Source: Phytophthora colocasiae (lineage: Eukaryota > Oomycota > Peronosporomycetes > Peronosporales > Peronosporaceae). Taken from it: a DNA stretch of 64,000 nucleotides. The notes below the pieces were generated by a model. That model made no database searches. It was not told where the DNA came from and saw only the letters and a list, made by a program, of their open reading frames with translations. Shown here one piece after another: positions 49,275 through 59,210 of the stretch; the first letter of the stretch is position 1, and every line of letters starts with the position of its first letter. Where the stretch lies: the NCBI GenBank assembly GCA_018806915.1, contig JAGKQI010000090.1, positions 1,054,001-1,118,000 on the forward strand, in the 5' to 3' direction. The position numbers and the translations under genes were made by a program.

Positions 49275-50258
49275 TCAGCAATTCGGGCTGCAATGGCGTT
49301 TATATTGTCTTTTACAGCACGCGACCCTACTATTAGGGTCTCTATCTTTTTTCCTATAGTTTATTCGACACCTGACTGGTAGCTGCGAAGCTGCCGATGC
49401 TCGGGAGCCGAGGGGGTGGTGGTGCTCTACCAAGCCCACGTACACCCCTGCACCGATCACACCACCAAGTACCGGCGCTACAATCGGTACCCAGAAGTAC
49501 GCGTCCCTCAATGTGAACACTTGCGAGCCCCAACCAGCACACAACGTGAACAACCGAGGCCCAAAGTCCCGTGCTGGGTTCAAGGCGAACCCCGTGTTCA
49601 TTCCGAACGACATACCGATACCCACCACCAGTAACGCTACGGCTCCAGGTTGGGAATACGGGTTGGCCGGTTTGTTGAGTTCATCTCCGATGGCGAACAA
49701 TCCGCAAAGCAACAGAGCTGTACCGACGACCTCCGTCAAGAAACACGTGCCTACAGACACGTCGTTACTGTACGGATACGTAGCGAATACACCTTGAGTG
49801 GTCGTTTTATCGGGGTCGATGGCGTCGAAAAGCGGCTTGTAGACGGCCCAGATGAGGAAAGCAGCCACAAAGGCACCGAGTGCCTGTGCTACGGCGTATG
49901 GGACGACTTTGCGCCATTCGAAGCGTTTAAACAGCGCGAGCGTAGTGGTGATAGCAGGGTTCAGGTGTGCACCGGAGATTCCAGCTACGTGAATACCGAA
50001 GAGGATACCGACCCCCCATCCGAGACAGAGTGTCGTGTAGTTCCCCTTGGTGCTTTCACTCAGTGTGACTTGGGCTACAGCTCCGTCTCCGAAGAGGACG
50101 AGAATGAGAGCTCCCAGGAATTCGGCAAGACACTCGCGAACGAGTGGGGATTTCAGTTGATACGGGCGAATGGCTGGGGCGTCGAGTACAACGTGACGTG
50201 GAGACTGAACGGGGGTGTAGTCGTCGTCCAACTTGTAACTGTACGAAAGCGGATCCAT
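49275..50258 (-). CDS. aquaglyceroporin (MIP family), cluster gene 6
   Basis: 327 residues from the ATG at 50258. NPA boxes 'GAHLNPAIT' and 'ALNPARDFGPR'. The segment before the first box is 'HVAGISGAHLNP', one residue shorter than the GGVSG of its neighbours. After the usual 'VEHHHPLG' end it carries an extra basic, Cys-containing tail of about 40 residues ('RINYRKKDRDPNSRVACCKR'), probably from loss of the original stop. GlpF type, intronless. Confidence 0.9.
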   Translation of the reverse strand: MDPLSYSYKLDDDYTPVQSPRHVVLDAPAIRPYQLKSPLVRECLAEFLGALILVLFGDGAVAQVTLSESTKGNYTTLCLGWGVGILFGIHVAGISGAHLNPAITTTLALFKRFEWRKVVPYAVAQALGAFVAAFLIWAVYKPLFDAIDPDKTTTQGVFATYPYSNDVSVGTCFLTEVVGTALLLCGLFAIGDELNKPANPYSQPGAVALLVVGIGMSFGMNTGFALNPARDFGPRLFTLCAGWGSQVFTLRDAYFWVPIVAPVLGGVIGAGVYVGLVEHHHPLGSRASAASQLPVRCRINYRKKDRDPNSRVACCKRQYKRHCSPNC

Positions 50259-51478
50259 GGCGGAAGAAGTTGGTTGTGGTGGTTCTGTAGATCGAAGAAA
50301 ATTGCAAACTGAGTGGGGGTCGATCCGCTGAAATACTCGCCACTACATCGTGCAGCTATCCCGGTTGGGTGGAACCTCTGAAGATCCGCCCCTGTTCATT
50401 GCTCTTTCGCGCCCGACTTGGACCGACCATCGATTTCACTGGACCATTCTGAACGGAAGCGCGAACCCCGACATTGTCAATTTTTAGCGTCGTTGTGTCT
50501 CACAAGGTGTCCTTCATGTCGAAGTTGGTGAGAAGGCCAAGCTCAGTCGATCACCGATGGATGCCGACAGGTGGCAAACTGAGGGACCACGACGATCATA
50601 GATCATGAACGCATGCTGCTACGGTGGAAATGCCATGATGCCATGCTGTCTGAGCTGCTGAGGGAGCGTGACGAGCAACATGACAGGATGCAATTTCAGT
50701 ACATTTGCATTATCTTGTCGGCGATCCGAGCGATCTTGAGGTGGAGCACTTTTTACTCGAATTGATATGGCTACAGTACATTTACTTTGTCGCCTATCCG
50801 CAAGCCTGTCCATCTCAAAGCTCAAGCTGCCTCCGGTGTCTCGCAGATTCAGGTGAGTTGATGTGTTTTCTTTGCGGGGTCTCCTTCGATACGCTTCGAT
50901 AGGCGGCGCGACAAAAATTCTTAGCTCGCAATGGTACACATGTAGATTTCACGCAGCTACTTTTGCGGTCACTAGCTGAACGTGCAGGTGGGGTCATGCT
51001 TTATCTTCGCCTTTGCAGTACTGACAATGTGCAGCTGTAGTTTGTGCCATCGAATTCAGCTTTCTCACTGATTTCAAAGGTTAGCCCATTCCTGTCTCGA
51101 TCAAAAAATGAAGACCGAGGACTTGCTTCCAAGCTGAGCTCGTGAAGAATGTCGCGGGGCGCACGCCATTCTGCTCCTGCGTTTTCATCCATGTTAGTAG
51201 GGTAATGTCGCCTAAGAGTTGACTGCGTGTCATTTCGGGTACCCAACACACCACCGAATTGATCTGGAACGCTGATGTCTATCACCTGCCTGCCTAACTC
51301 ACGGATCAGGATCGCGTTGAACTTTCATGTAGATGCTTGGGTTGCAATAGTCACTATAGTAGCGTCGATGCTGATGCATTTCTCAGCTACACGAACTACA
51401 TTTCAGTTCTGCAAAACTCCACCGAAATGCAACCGATTCAACTTGACTGGAAATCAATCTTCAAACATTTCGTACACA
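50259..51478. other. intergenic; no gene recognised
   Basis: About 1.2 kb between MIP gene 6 and the 3' end of the START-FYVE-GAF gene. Small frames (51285-51001 minus; 50705-50902 plus) give no recognisable protein. Confidence 0.4.
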
Positions 51479-51645
51479 TTATTCGAACCTGTTTCGATTC
51501 TTGGAGCGTACGACTTGTCCAGCGGCGGACGCTAGCCTTTTCATCGCCGAATACTGCGACTGTGTCATTTCGTGGGTCTTCTGATCCATGCAGCAGAACG
51601 AGCCGATGACCGTGTTGTCATCGTTTACAATAGGGAACCCACAGT

Positions 51646-52340
51646 GCAAGGGGATTAATTCCGAGTACCAGTGGCCGGATCCCGAGTACACCAACCGACT
51701 TTGAGAGGTTTTGCAAAACGAATTGAGGTCAGTTCGTACCGGTACTTATGCGGTTTTACTAGCGCACAACGACTCGAGAAACAAAGAGCACGCGGGCTTA
51801 GCAACGCTGCCGATGGATCAAGCGAAGGCGAAGCCGGAGCAGGCTTAGGGTCTGCACTCGCGAGCGCAGCGAGCAGCTAGGGGTGGATGGGATCGCGCGG
51901 AGCGCGTAGCTGGGTTGTAAAGGGCAGCGAGAGAGGACAAGCGCGGTGGAGAACGCTGGCTGGCGGTTTAATGCTCCGTGTGCGGAGCACACGGGCTTAA
52001 ACCCCAGCGCTGTCGACGGATCAAGCGAAGGCGAAGCCGGAGCGGGCTTAGGCTGGCGGTTTAACGCTCCGTGTGCGGAGCACGCGGGCTTAAACCCCAG
52101 TATTACGGACAATAAATGAGTTAAATTAATGAATGCTTCGTTATGGCTGACTAGTTCTTAGCATTCTGCCAGGTTTCCCTGGTACTTTTTTCCCGCCAAT
52201 TTTTTGTACTCGGAATTCTGCCATTGTACTTGGAATTCTACCGATGTGAACTCGGGTTTCGGCCGGCGCTGGCGGTATTGTCGGTAACCGGTATGTGTAC
52301 TCGATTTTCGGCTTCCAGTACTCGGGATTAGTCCGCACCC
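51646..52340. mobile_element. 695 bp non-autonomous TIR element (MITE, MULE-like)
   Basis: Flanked by the 10 bp direct repeat AACCCACAGT (51636-51645 and 52341-52350). The ends form an imperfect inverted repeat of about 50 bp, sharing 'TAAT(T/C)CCGAGTAC' and 'CGAGTACAC..ACCG' on both sides. No coding capacity. It interrupts the GAF domain of the surrounding gene precisely, and excision in silico restores the frame. The internal half contains two copies of a GC-rich hairpin-forming repeat. The long TIR and the 9-11 bp duplication suggest the Mutator-like superfamily. Confidence 0.82.
51781..52106. repeat. GC-rich tandem and palindromic repeats inside the 695 bp element
   Basis: A unit of about 94 bp occurs about twice plus fragments. 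It contains 'GGTTTAA(T/C)GCTCCG' followed by 'TGTGCGGAGCAC' and 'CGGGCTTAAACC', which folds as a hairpin (GCTCCG-TGTG-CGGAGC inside GGTTTAA/TTAAACC), at about 51963 and 52057. 'GGATCAAGCGAAGGCGAAGC' lies at about 51814 and 52018. Confidence 0.8.
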
Positions 52341-53629
52341 AACCCACAGTAGAATCGCACGTCAAAAGCGGTTCGTCCGTTGATGTTCTGGAACCGCACG
52401 TCCGCCTCAGGGTGCGGCACCAGTAGCGGTTTGGACGTCATAACTGTGTGCTGACAGAATGAATGCTCCCGTGGCAGACTGACACGCCTCAGTTCCTCTT
52501 TGTTGGAGCCTAAGACCGTCATCTGGTCGGCGGTGACGACCGTCACAATGCTGATGTTGCAGCCCAACTGGCTGGCGGCCAGACTGCAGAGCATATCCAG
52601 CTCTGACGCATCTTCCAGCTCCATAATGCGACTCCGGGCAATAGCGTCAAGCCGCTCCTTCTCATCGAGCGGCATGGGGGCGTCTGGGACAGACCCGTTC
52701 ACTGCAGTCTTGGGCATGGTGATCGGGTAGTTGCGCTTGGCGGCGTTGGCCAAAATGCACTTGTACAACGGAACTTCAGGGACGTTCAAATCTCCTCGGT
52801 CCAGTACATCCAAGTACTCCTGCTCCGTGCTATCCGACGTCAGTCGTATGGATCGTGCTTCAGTCTCAGCTTTGGCTTGTCTTTCAGTCTTGGCCTGCTC
52901 CACTTCTGCTTCCTGGTTCACGAGGTACTGTATAACCGTCCGCACCGAGTCTTTCCTAGCGCCGGACGATGCGCGCAGCTCCCGTCGTAGTAAGCGAGCC
53001 AACGTCTTAGTATGCGAGAGGATTATCCACGGGATCCATCTTCACCTCGAGGTTCCCTAATGAACTGGGCTTTACGGCCGAATAGTCTCCGTTCTCAACG
53101 AACTCGATGCACCGCGTACACACGCGCACCGGCGTGATGCGGCGCGTGTTTTGCGTTTCCATTTCTTGCACAGACCAGCACCGATCACAAACGTAGTGGC
53201 CACAGAGATGACATCGGTGCTTGCGTGTGAGCAGGGGTTCCGAAAAATACTCGGAAGTGGAAATATATTCCGTATTTTCGGTGAAATTATTTATGGCACT
53301 CGTTGCTGCGCCCAACTAAACAAAATGTGACGAGGCTTCTGCACCCACCTGCGCCCAACCAACCCCCAAGTGAGCCCATCTGGATCCCAACCACCCCCCA
53401 AATGAGCTACAGCTGAGAAAGCCAGTTGAAAGCCAGTTCGAGTTGTTATACGTATAGTCGGATACCAAATGCGTTTTGGATCTGTCCAGTATTTCAAAGT
53501 GGCTTTGCTCGCCTTCTCGCCATCTACAATCGCAAGGGTAAGTTGCTTGTTGTGGAGAAGAAAAGTTGATCATGAACATGTATTTGGTGTTTATTTGTGT
53601 TTTGAAAGCTAGCTCAATCTTTCGTGCAC

Positions 53630-54432
53630 AAATAACATCAGGATCGAGCGCCGTTCGGTTGTGTGGGTACTGGTTAAAGGTGTACTTGTTCAGCGAGTTG
53701 TTGTGAACCAAACTAGCCGTGATAATCTTCCTAGGAACGGAGGCATCCTTCATTTGGACGCAAGCATTGATCTACGGTAACGACATGCACCCAATTAGCA
53801 CAAGTATCCCAAGAGTACACTTGAAGCCCAACTAAGCCCAACTAAGCCCAACAGACGCCCAACTCATACCCAACTACACCCCAACTGCACCCAACCCAAC
53901 CACACATACCTGTGCCTTGCATACCATAGCCCTCGACTGAATCCGTTTTCTCTTGCTCTTGCCACGCGCCTTGTACTTTCCCGAGTGCGTGCAAGCAAAC
54001 GTCTTCCCATAATTCTTCCACTCCAGTGGGAGTAAAGGCTTCGAGAGAGAAGTCACACGTATCTTGGTGTTCCTGGCAGTTTGTCCGTACCCGAAAGCAC
54101 TGTTGTCATACAAACCGTAAATAAAAGAGATCAGCATCATATAGACGGCAGCCACGGGCACTTCGCACCATCATCATACTGGTAAGTGCGCCGCATATAC
54201 TCGGTGTCATATACTTGGTGTCAAGGTCGTCCCAGGACTCGAACTCCCACCTGTACAGCAGGGCAGCGTGCAATTCGACGTCTTGGTCTTTATCAGCGTC
54301 GCTCAGCACAAGGCGAGGATGCGTGAATTTTTTTGAACGACCCTGCTTCGACTGCGATGTGTTGGTACTCGCACTGCTCGCCGTCTCACTGGCAGAGTCC
54401 ACCCATTCCTCCTCCCTCCTCACTCTCGCCAT
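53630..54432 (-). pseudogene. N-terminal fragment of a MULE transposase (FAR1-like DNA-binding region)
   Basis: From the ATG at 54432 ('MARVRREEEWVDSASE'), with a frame change near 54110-54160. A 'WKNYGKTFACTHSGKYKARG' block follows and ends 'CKAQ', the zinc-ligand pattern of the FAR1/MULE N-terminal domain. A GT..AG intron (about 53910-53774) joins it to 'INACVQMKDASVPRKI', 'LVHNNSLNKYTFNQY' and 'ALDPDVI'. After 53630 the similarity ends, and the MULE catalytic domain and SWIM finger are absent. The intron contains an expanded CCCAAC-rich repeat. Confidence 0.65.
53774..53910. repeat. CCCAACT-rich degenerate repeat in the MULE intron
   Basis: On the plus strand 'AGCCCAACTA' and variants (CCCAACTCATA, CCCAACTACA, CCCAACTGCA, CCCAACCCAACC) recur about nine times. 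Related CCCAA-rich sequence lies at 53307-53400 near the left end of the same element. Confidence 0.7.
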
Positions 54433-56161
54433 TCTGCCCCCTTGCTTTATTTTCTTCAAATGAGTGGTGCTGGCTCGGGTATACTAAATGTATACATCAG
54501 CTGCGGACGGATATTTATATATCCAGCTGACGGGGTAGGTTAAAATATGATTCAAATTTAACCTAACCCAGTTGGGCGCAGCACTCACTCTCATTATTTA
54601 TTTCACGGTTCCTGGGACAAGAATAAATTATTTACGGAGATGTCACGACTAGAATGAATTATTTATTTTAATATTCAAAACCTTCCATCCATTATATTTA
54701 ATGTACAACCACACCTACTCATTTGAGTTCAAGTATACGCTTGTTTAGCGTTGCCAGGGCTATGATCGGCCACGAGCGCCAGGCACTATCGCCTATAGCG
54801 GTTGAGATGCTGCTTTTCCTGAAAGTCAACGCCTCCTACTGGGGTGTGGAAGTCGTTGACAGATGCATTTACAGTAGAAAACAGTACAGCAGCACATGAA
54901 CTGACATCAAGGGACTGTGAGCAGTGCATGTTTCTCACGGTTCTTCGCGGTGATATCAATTATTTACTGCGACGTTTTGATAGTTCTCAATTATTGATTT
55001 CTTTGAGTTTCTTCCTGCAATGCGTTACGGGCTGGAGTCCAATGGAGAAAATGAGTATCAGTACAATATTCGGAACCCCTGCGTGTGAGCAAGTGCAGAG
55101 ACTTCGTGCAGCAAATGCAGTGTGAGTTTTTTGCGGGGAATGCGGCGCGGTCGGCCATCGTCTGCGCTCCAAAGCGGCGCCGGCGAACAACCTCTGGTAA
55201 CCGGGTAGCACCGTCGGCCAGGCGCTGCAATCGCGCTCGCATTTGAGAAGTACTGGCCAGGCCCGGTTTATCGACACCGCCATCAAATTGACCGAAGAAG
55301 ATCACGCGAACGTATTTGCTGCCCGGGATCTGTTCAACGAGGTACCCGGCATTCATACCATGCAGCATATTCACGCGACTATGGCCGTTTACTTTGCCCG
55401 CTTCGAGCTCCTTGTCGTCCAGCGAACTTAGCGTGAGAGTGAACGAGTTGAGTTTGGCTGGACCAGAAGTCTCGAGCGGATCTGGTTTCACCCCACGGAC
55501 GTGCTGCGCACGCTCCAGGAAGCACCACTGCTCGTTGGGCGCGAACCGTCTTCACCGCCACCTGCGTCGTCGTCGATTCTTCTTCTGTAAGCAGCTCCAC
55601 CAGTTTAGGTTCGTCCCCGACAACGTCAGATGGAACGACGTGCACCACCGCCCCGTAGATGAAATCCTTCCGGTATAGCCCACTCATGACGGCGTTGTGG
55701 TCGAAGTCGCTGGTAGTGTTCAATACGTGCACCACTTCCTGCAAGTGACATCGGATCTCTCCAGCAGCCAGCACTTGTTGCATCGACCGGGTCTTCACTG
55801 GTGATGCTGTGGCAGTGGCAGTTGTGTCCGTCCGTCGCCCGTACGTCGTAAAGGTCCCGCGCGATTTCTTGAGCACCCACCTTGATTCGGGCTCATTTGA
55901 CCCCGCAAGGCCACGGAAGTCCATGGCACGCGCCACTGTCTCCGCTCGGGCGCAAAGTTCATCATCGTTCACATGAACCCGCGGCTTCGGCACCAAACCG
56001 TTACTGCTGGTTGAAGACGGAATGGATGATGATAGTGATGCCGTGGTGCTGCGTGCCTTACTGCGGAATCGAATGCGGTGTGGCTTTGCGTCGGCACTGC
56101 CGTTCGTGCCGGTACTAGTCGTGCGCTCCAACAATGGCGTGTTAGTGTACCGGGACGGCAT

Positions 56162-57275
56162 CGTCGAACGAGAAGTGTGTGCCTGCGGATGCTAATCGAG
56201 TTGTGACGGCACGTGTCGACCCCACCGAACTGGACGAAGCGTATCGGAGACTGACCGCCAGCATGAGCAAGAGGGAGGGGTGATCCAGTGCCTCACACGT
56301 CGACGCCGTAATGGCCGACTGATCATCAGACCGGTCGGGGATCCGCGCATAGCCGCAGGTATCCACTGGAGGTGCAATGAGCGACTGTAGCAATTCGCGT
56401 CCGAGTGACGGCGCCGTTGGGCAGATGGCGGTCACCACGCTGTCGTTAATTCACAACACTTGAAGATTGTGCTGGTGCCGGCCGATAGTCCGTCACGCTG
56501 CAATTGACAAGCACGCACTGGGATAGTGCCGACCCTCACGTTTGACGGAAATGTTGGCGTGTAAAGGATGCCGGGCAGTGGTCTTGACAGTACCACCGCA
56601 CGGCTTGACTTGATCGCTTGACTACGATCAGCGCCAAATTGTCAGCTCCATTCAGCGGCAAAGCGCAGCATTAACCGACCTACGGGCAAAGTGATGTTCA
56701 GTGCGCGAGGAAGATAGAATGCTTGACTTCTTCCACGCCACTTCGTAGTCTTCATTAGAGGTGTAATTCTCTTAATACCTGTAGTCGCCATGAAGAAGAG
56801 GCTCACTGTGAATCCTGAGGCGAGTGCAGGGAGCTTGAAGGGGTCATTCCCGACAGAGTCCATGAGGTCTACATGTACAGCCGCTCGGATCTCACCGAGA
56901 TGCTTGGTGCGAGTATCAGGTCCACCTGCTGTTCATCTGGACATGCTGCAATACCTCGTCACTGCACATCATAGAGAGAGGCGCAGACTTCCTCTATGAA
57001 GACTTGTTGGTGTTGGCAGCTGTCGGCCGCTTTTTGTTTGTTGGAGACTTTCACGCCGTTGAAAACTCCCGGCTAGGAAGCAATTTACAACTTTGAGAGG
57101 GATTTATTCTGACATCTAAGTGCAGTATAGGAATTAATGACAAATTGAAACAGATATGAGAGGGAATTAAATATTGACAGAACGGCATGGCGCAAAATGA
57201 CTTGCACGTTGAAGTGACGGACCAATCAGTGTCGAGTTTATCATGCGTACACAACGACAGCAAGTCAACAAGAGC
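56162..57275. other. intergenic; no gene recognised
   Basis: About 1.1 kb. Short ORFs on both strands lack recognisable content. The left part may include the missing 5' end or promoter of the START-FYVE-GAF gene. Confidence 0.4.
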
Positions 57276-58776
57276 GGTCACGATACACTGGGGCAGATGT
57301 AGCACGTCTCAAGCTCGGAGTCGATGTGGCAGAAGTAGGCGTAGACGAAGACACGAGTGCGCCTCCAACCACACGCATACCCACACCAGCACGGACCGGT
57401 TGCGACTGTGCAATGTGGTCAAAGTCGCCGGCTGAAGACACCTGTAGTAGCGTCTGAAGCGTCTTGACAGCCGCGAGCACCACTTCCTTGGGCATTCCGA
57501 ACGCTGCATTGAGCGCCACATGCTGCAGCAACTCGCGCCAAATGGAAGCGAACCACGACGTGTGCTGCAGTAGATAATGCCAGTTCGTCTCCAATACACG
57601 ACTGATTCCAGTCAGCATGAGCACGCGAGACTCGTTCCACTGCTTCTCAGCATTATCGCGTGAGTGGTGGAGCATGTAGTTGGCTCCTGGCTTGGTCTCT
57701 TCTTTCTCCAGCGAACGGGAGCTCCTCCTCTTCTGCGTTTCACACAACTTCGCCGCTAGTGGTAACACTGTTGAGTTAATGAACAACTGCCACTCGCTCA
57801 GCTCGAATTGCGCGCCGTACGTCACTGCCGTTCCAAAGAGAGTGTTGATAGCGCTGTTCCGCACTTCAGCTCGCTCGTTCAGAGCTACAGAGCTGAACTC
57901 GGCAAAATGAAACCCCATTGCCCCTGTTTCCGATTGAGTCGCTTCCCAGATGTGTCTTCTGCTTCCCGATCACATCCGCCACACTCCACAGCTCATTCAC
58001 CGCTGTTAGACTGATGTTGACGTCCTTGGCGTAACTTCCAAAGCGACCAATACACTTGATGCAGTCTGGGAGATAGTTGCTCGGTATGGACACCACCAAG
58101 TCATCGACGATCAGTCGTAAACACTTGAATGCCAGCACCTGCGTCTTCGCATCTCCAGTTTCACAAGCCTCCTGCACTGCAGCTAAGACCAAAGGCCAAC
58201 CAGCGCTGATCAAGTGACCACAGGCATTAAGCATATCGAGCATGCCAGTCAACGTGCGGTCCTTCATGTCTGAGCGGGCCAACTTCACCAAGGGTACGAA
58301 CAATTCTTGCTGGTCAAATACGTGCGGGAGCGCAGGACCCTCCTCGCTTCTGGCCGCGTCTAGAGCCTCCATCGTGGGCTTCGCAGTAGGCGAGACACTG
58401 TTGACAACGTTCTGCAAAGCGTTCTGCATGAGTTGTAGGATACTCTCCGTAGTGAAGACTTGGAACTGGTTCAACTGAGGGAACTGGGCTGCAGAGAGCG
58501 GGGCCTGCGGGGCAAACGTGCTCATGAGCACCAGTTCTCGCATCACCTCCTCGAAGCAACGCTTGCTGCTGGACGCCAACTGGGTGAGCATTCGTAAAGC
58601 AAAACACGGCATGAACACGCCTGAGCCAGTAAGCCCCACACCCAAATAACTTTGATAGATCCTCATGTGGTGATTGCTGGCAGGACTGGACGCATCTCCA
58701 TCATCGATTAAAGTCCAGTCATCGCTTGATCCCGCGTCAGAAGCATTCTCAGTGTCTCGGTTCGGCACGGGTAGGC
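57276..58776 (-). pseudogene. inverted partial duplication of the MON2-like gene
   Basis: The minus strand of this segment matches plus-strand 61621-63124 almost base for base (about 1.5 kb; a handful of substitutions by eye). The similarity starts sharply at 'GGCCTACCCGTG' and ends sharply at 'GTATCGTGACC'. Compared with the parent it lacks one C near 57939 (CGACTCCAATCGG versus CGACTCAATCGG) and one T near 57905, so the frame is broken. It has neither start nor end of the gene. It is not an independent gene; its main potential role is to give antisense or double-stranded RNA against the parent. Confidence 0.92.
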
Positions 58777-59210
58777 CCCACCCATTCTTACAAGCGCAAT
58801 TGCTACATGGATAACCCTTGGGAAAGGGCCCTCCGTATCCTTATATAGAGGTATTGTAGACAGCATTTTGAGACGGGCTCCCAATAACTTAACTTTTTCG
58901 AATTAACTCTTACTCTGTCCCAAATAATACTTGATGACTTTATGTGCTTAATGCTGACAACACGCGCGCGTTTCCGCCGCGGAGACAAGTCTTGCAGGCA
59001 CACAACTACATCCTATGCGTCTGAGCCAAGTTGCAGCGCTGGATTCGCGCGGGCGGCCGAACGGCGGCGTATCCGCGCTGTGAGTACGTTATCCCTTATA
59101 CTCTGAGACCATATAGGAAATGGCAGGCAGGGTATAATTTTAAGCAGGGCGGCGAGTGTACTGCCCAGTTCAAGCTCCTTGCATCTCTCGTGTCCTGCCT
59201 TGCTGCCTCG

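Larger units (their letters stand above)
53233..55080 (-). mobile_element. 1.85 kb MULE-type TIR transposon derivative
   Basis: Flanked by the 10 bp direct repeat GCGTGTGAGC (53223-53232 and 55081-55090). Ends read AGGGGTTCCGAA inward on both sides (12 bp perfect, then weaker). It inserted between the zinc-ligand pairs of the FYVE domain. Inside, the minus strand carries the N-terminal part of a MULE transposase with an intron. The DDE core is missing, so this is an internally deleted copy. A second, inner inverted repeat (about 53272-53312 versus 54567-54612, 'GTGCTGCGCCCAACT') lies inside the outer ends. Confidence 0.85.
51479..56161 (-). pseudogene. START-FYVE-GAF protein gene, split by two transposable elements and frameshifted
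   Basis: Three blocks belong to one gene: 56161-55081 (START-like lipid-binding region, then the first FYVE Cys pair 'SHCICCTKSLH'), 53232-52341 (rest of FYVE, 'RKHRCHLCGHYVCDRCW' and 'RVCTRC', then linker and GAF) and 51645-51479 (end of GAF, 'GFPIVNDD', stop TAA). Removing the two insertions with one copy of each 10 bp duplication keeps the frame across both joints. Two further frameshifts exist, near 55545 (one extra base by comparison of frames) and near 53005-53020. Oomycetes have large families of START-FYVE(-GAF) proteins, thought to bind PI3P membranes and small ligands. The true 5' end upstream of 56161 is uncertain. No function is expected from this copy. Confidence 0.85.

Noticed and set aside
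51781..52106. Bacterial REP-like DNA, hence horizontal transfer
   Set aside because: The palindromes recall REP elements only in general shape; they sit inside a TIR element with a target duplication, so local transposition explains them.
57281..58768. Independent minus-strand gene(s) at 57.3-58.8 kb
   Set aside because: Both long frames are the reverse copy of the middle of the MON2-like gene, with no start or end of their own and a broken frame.
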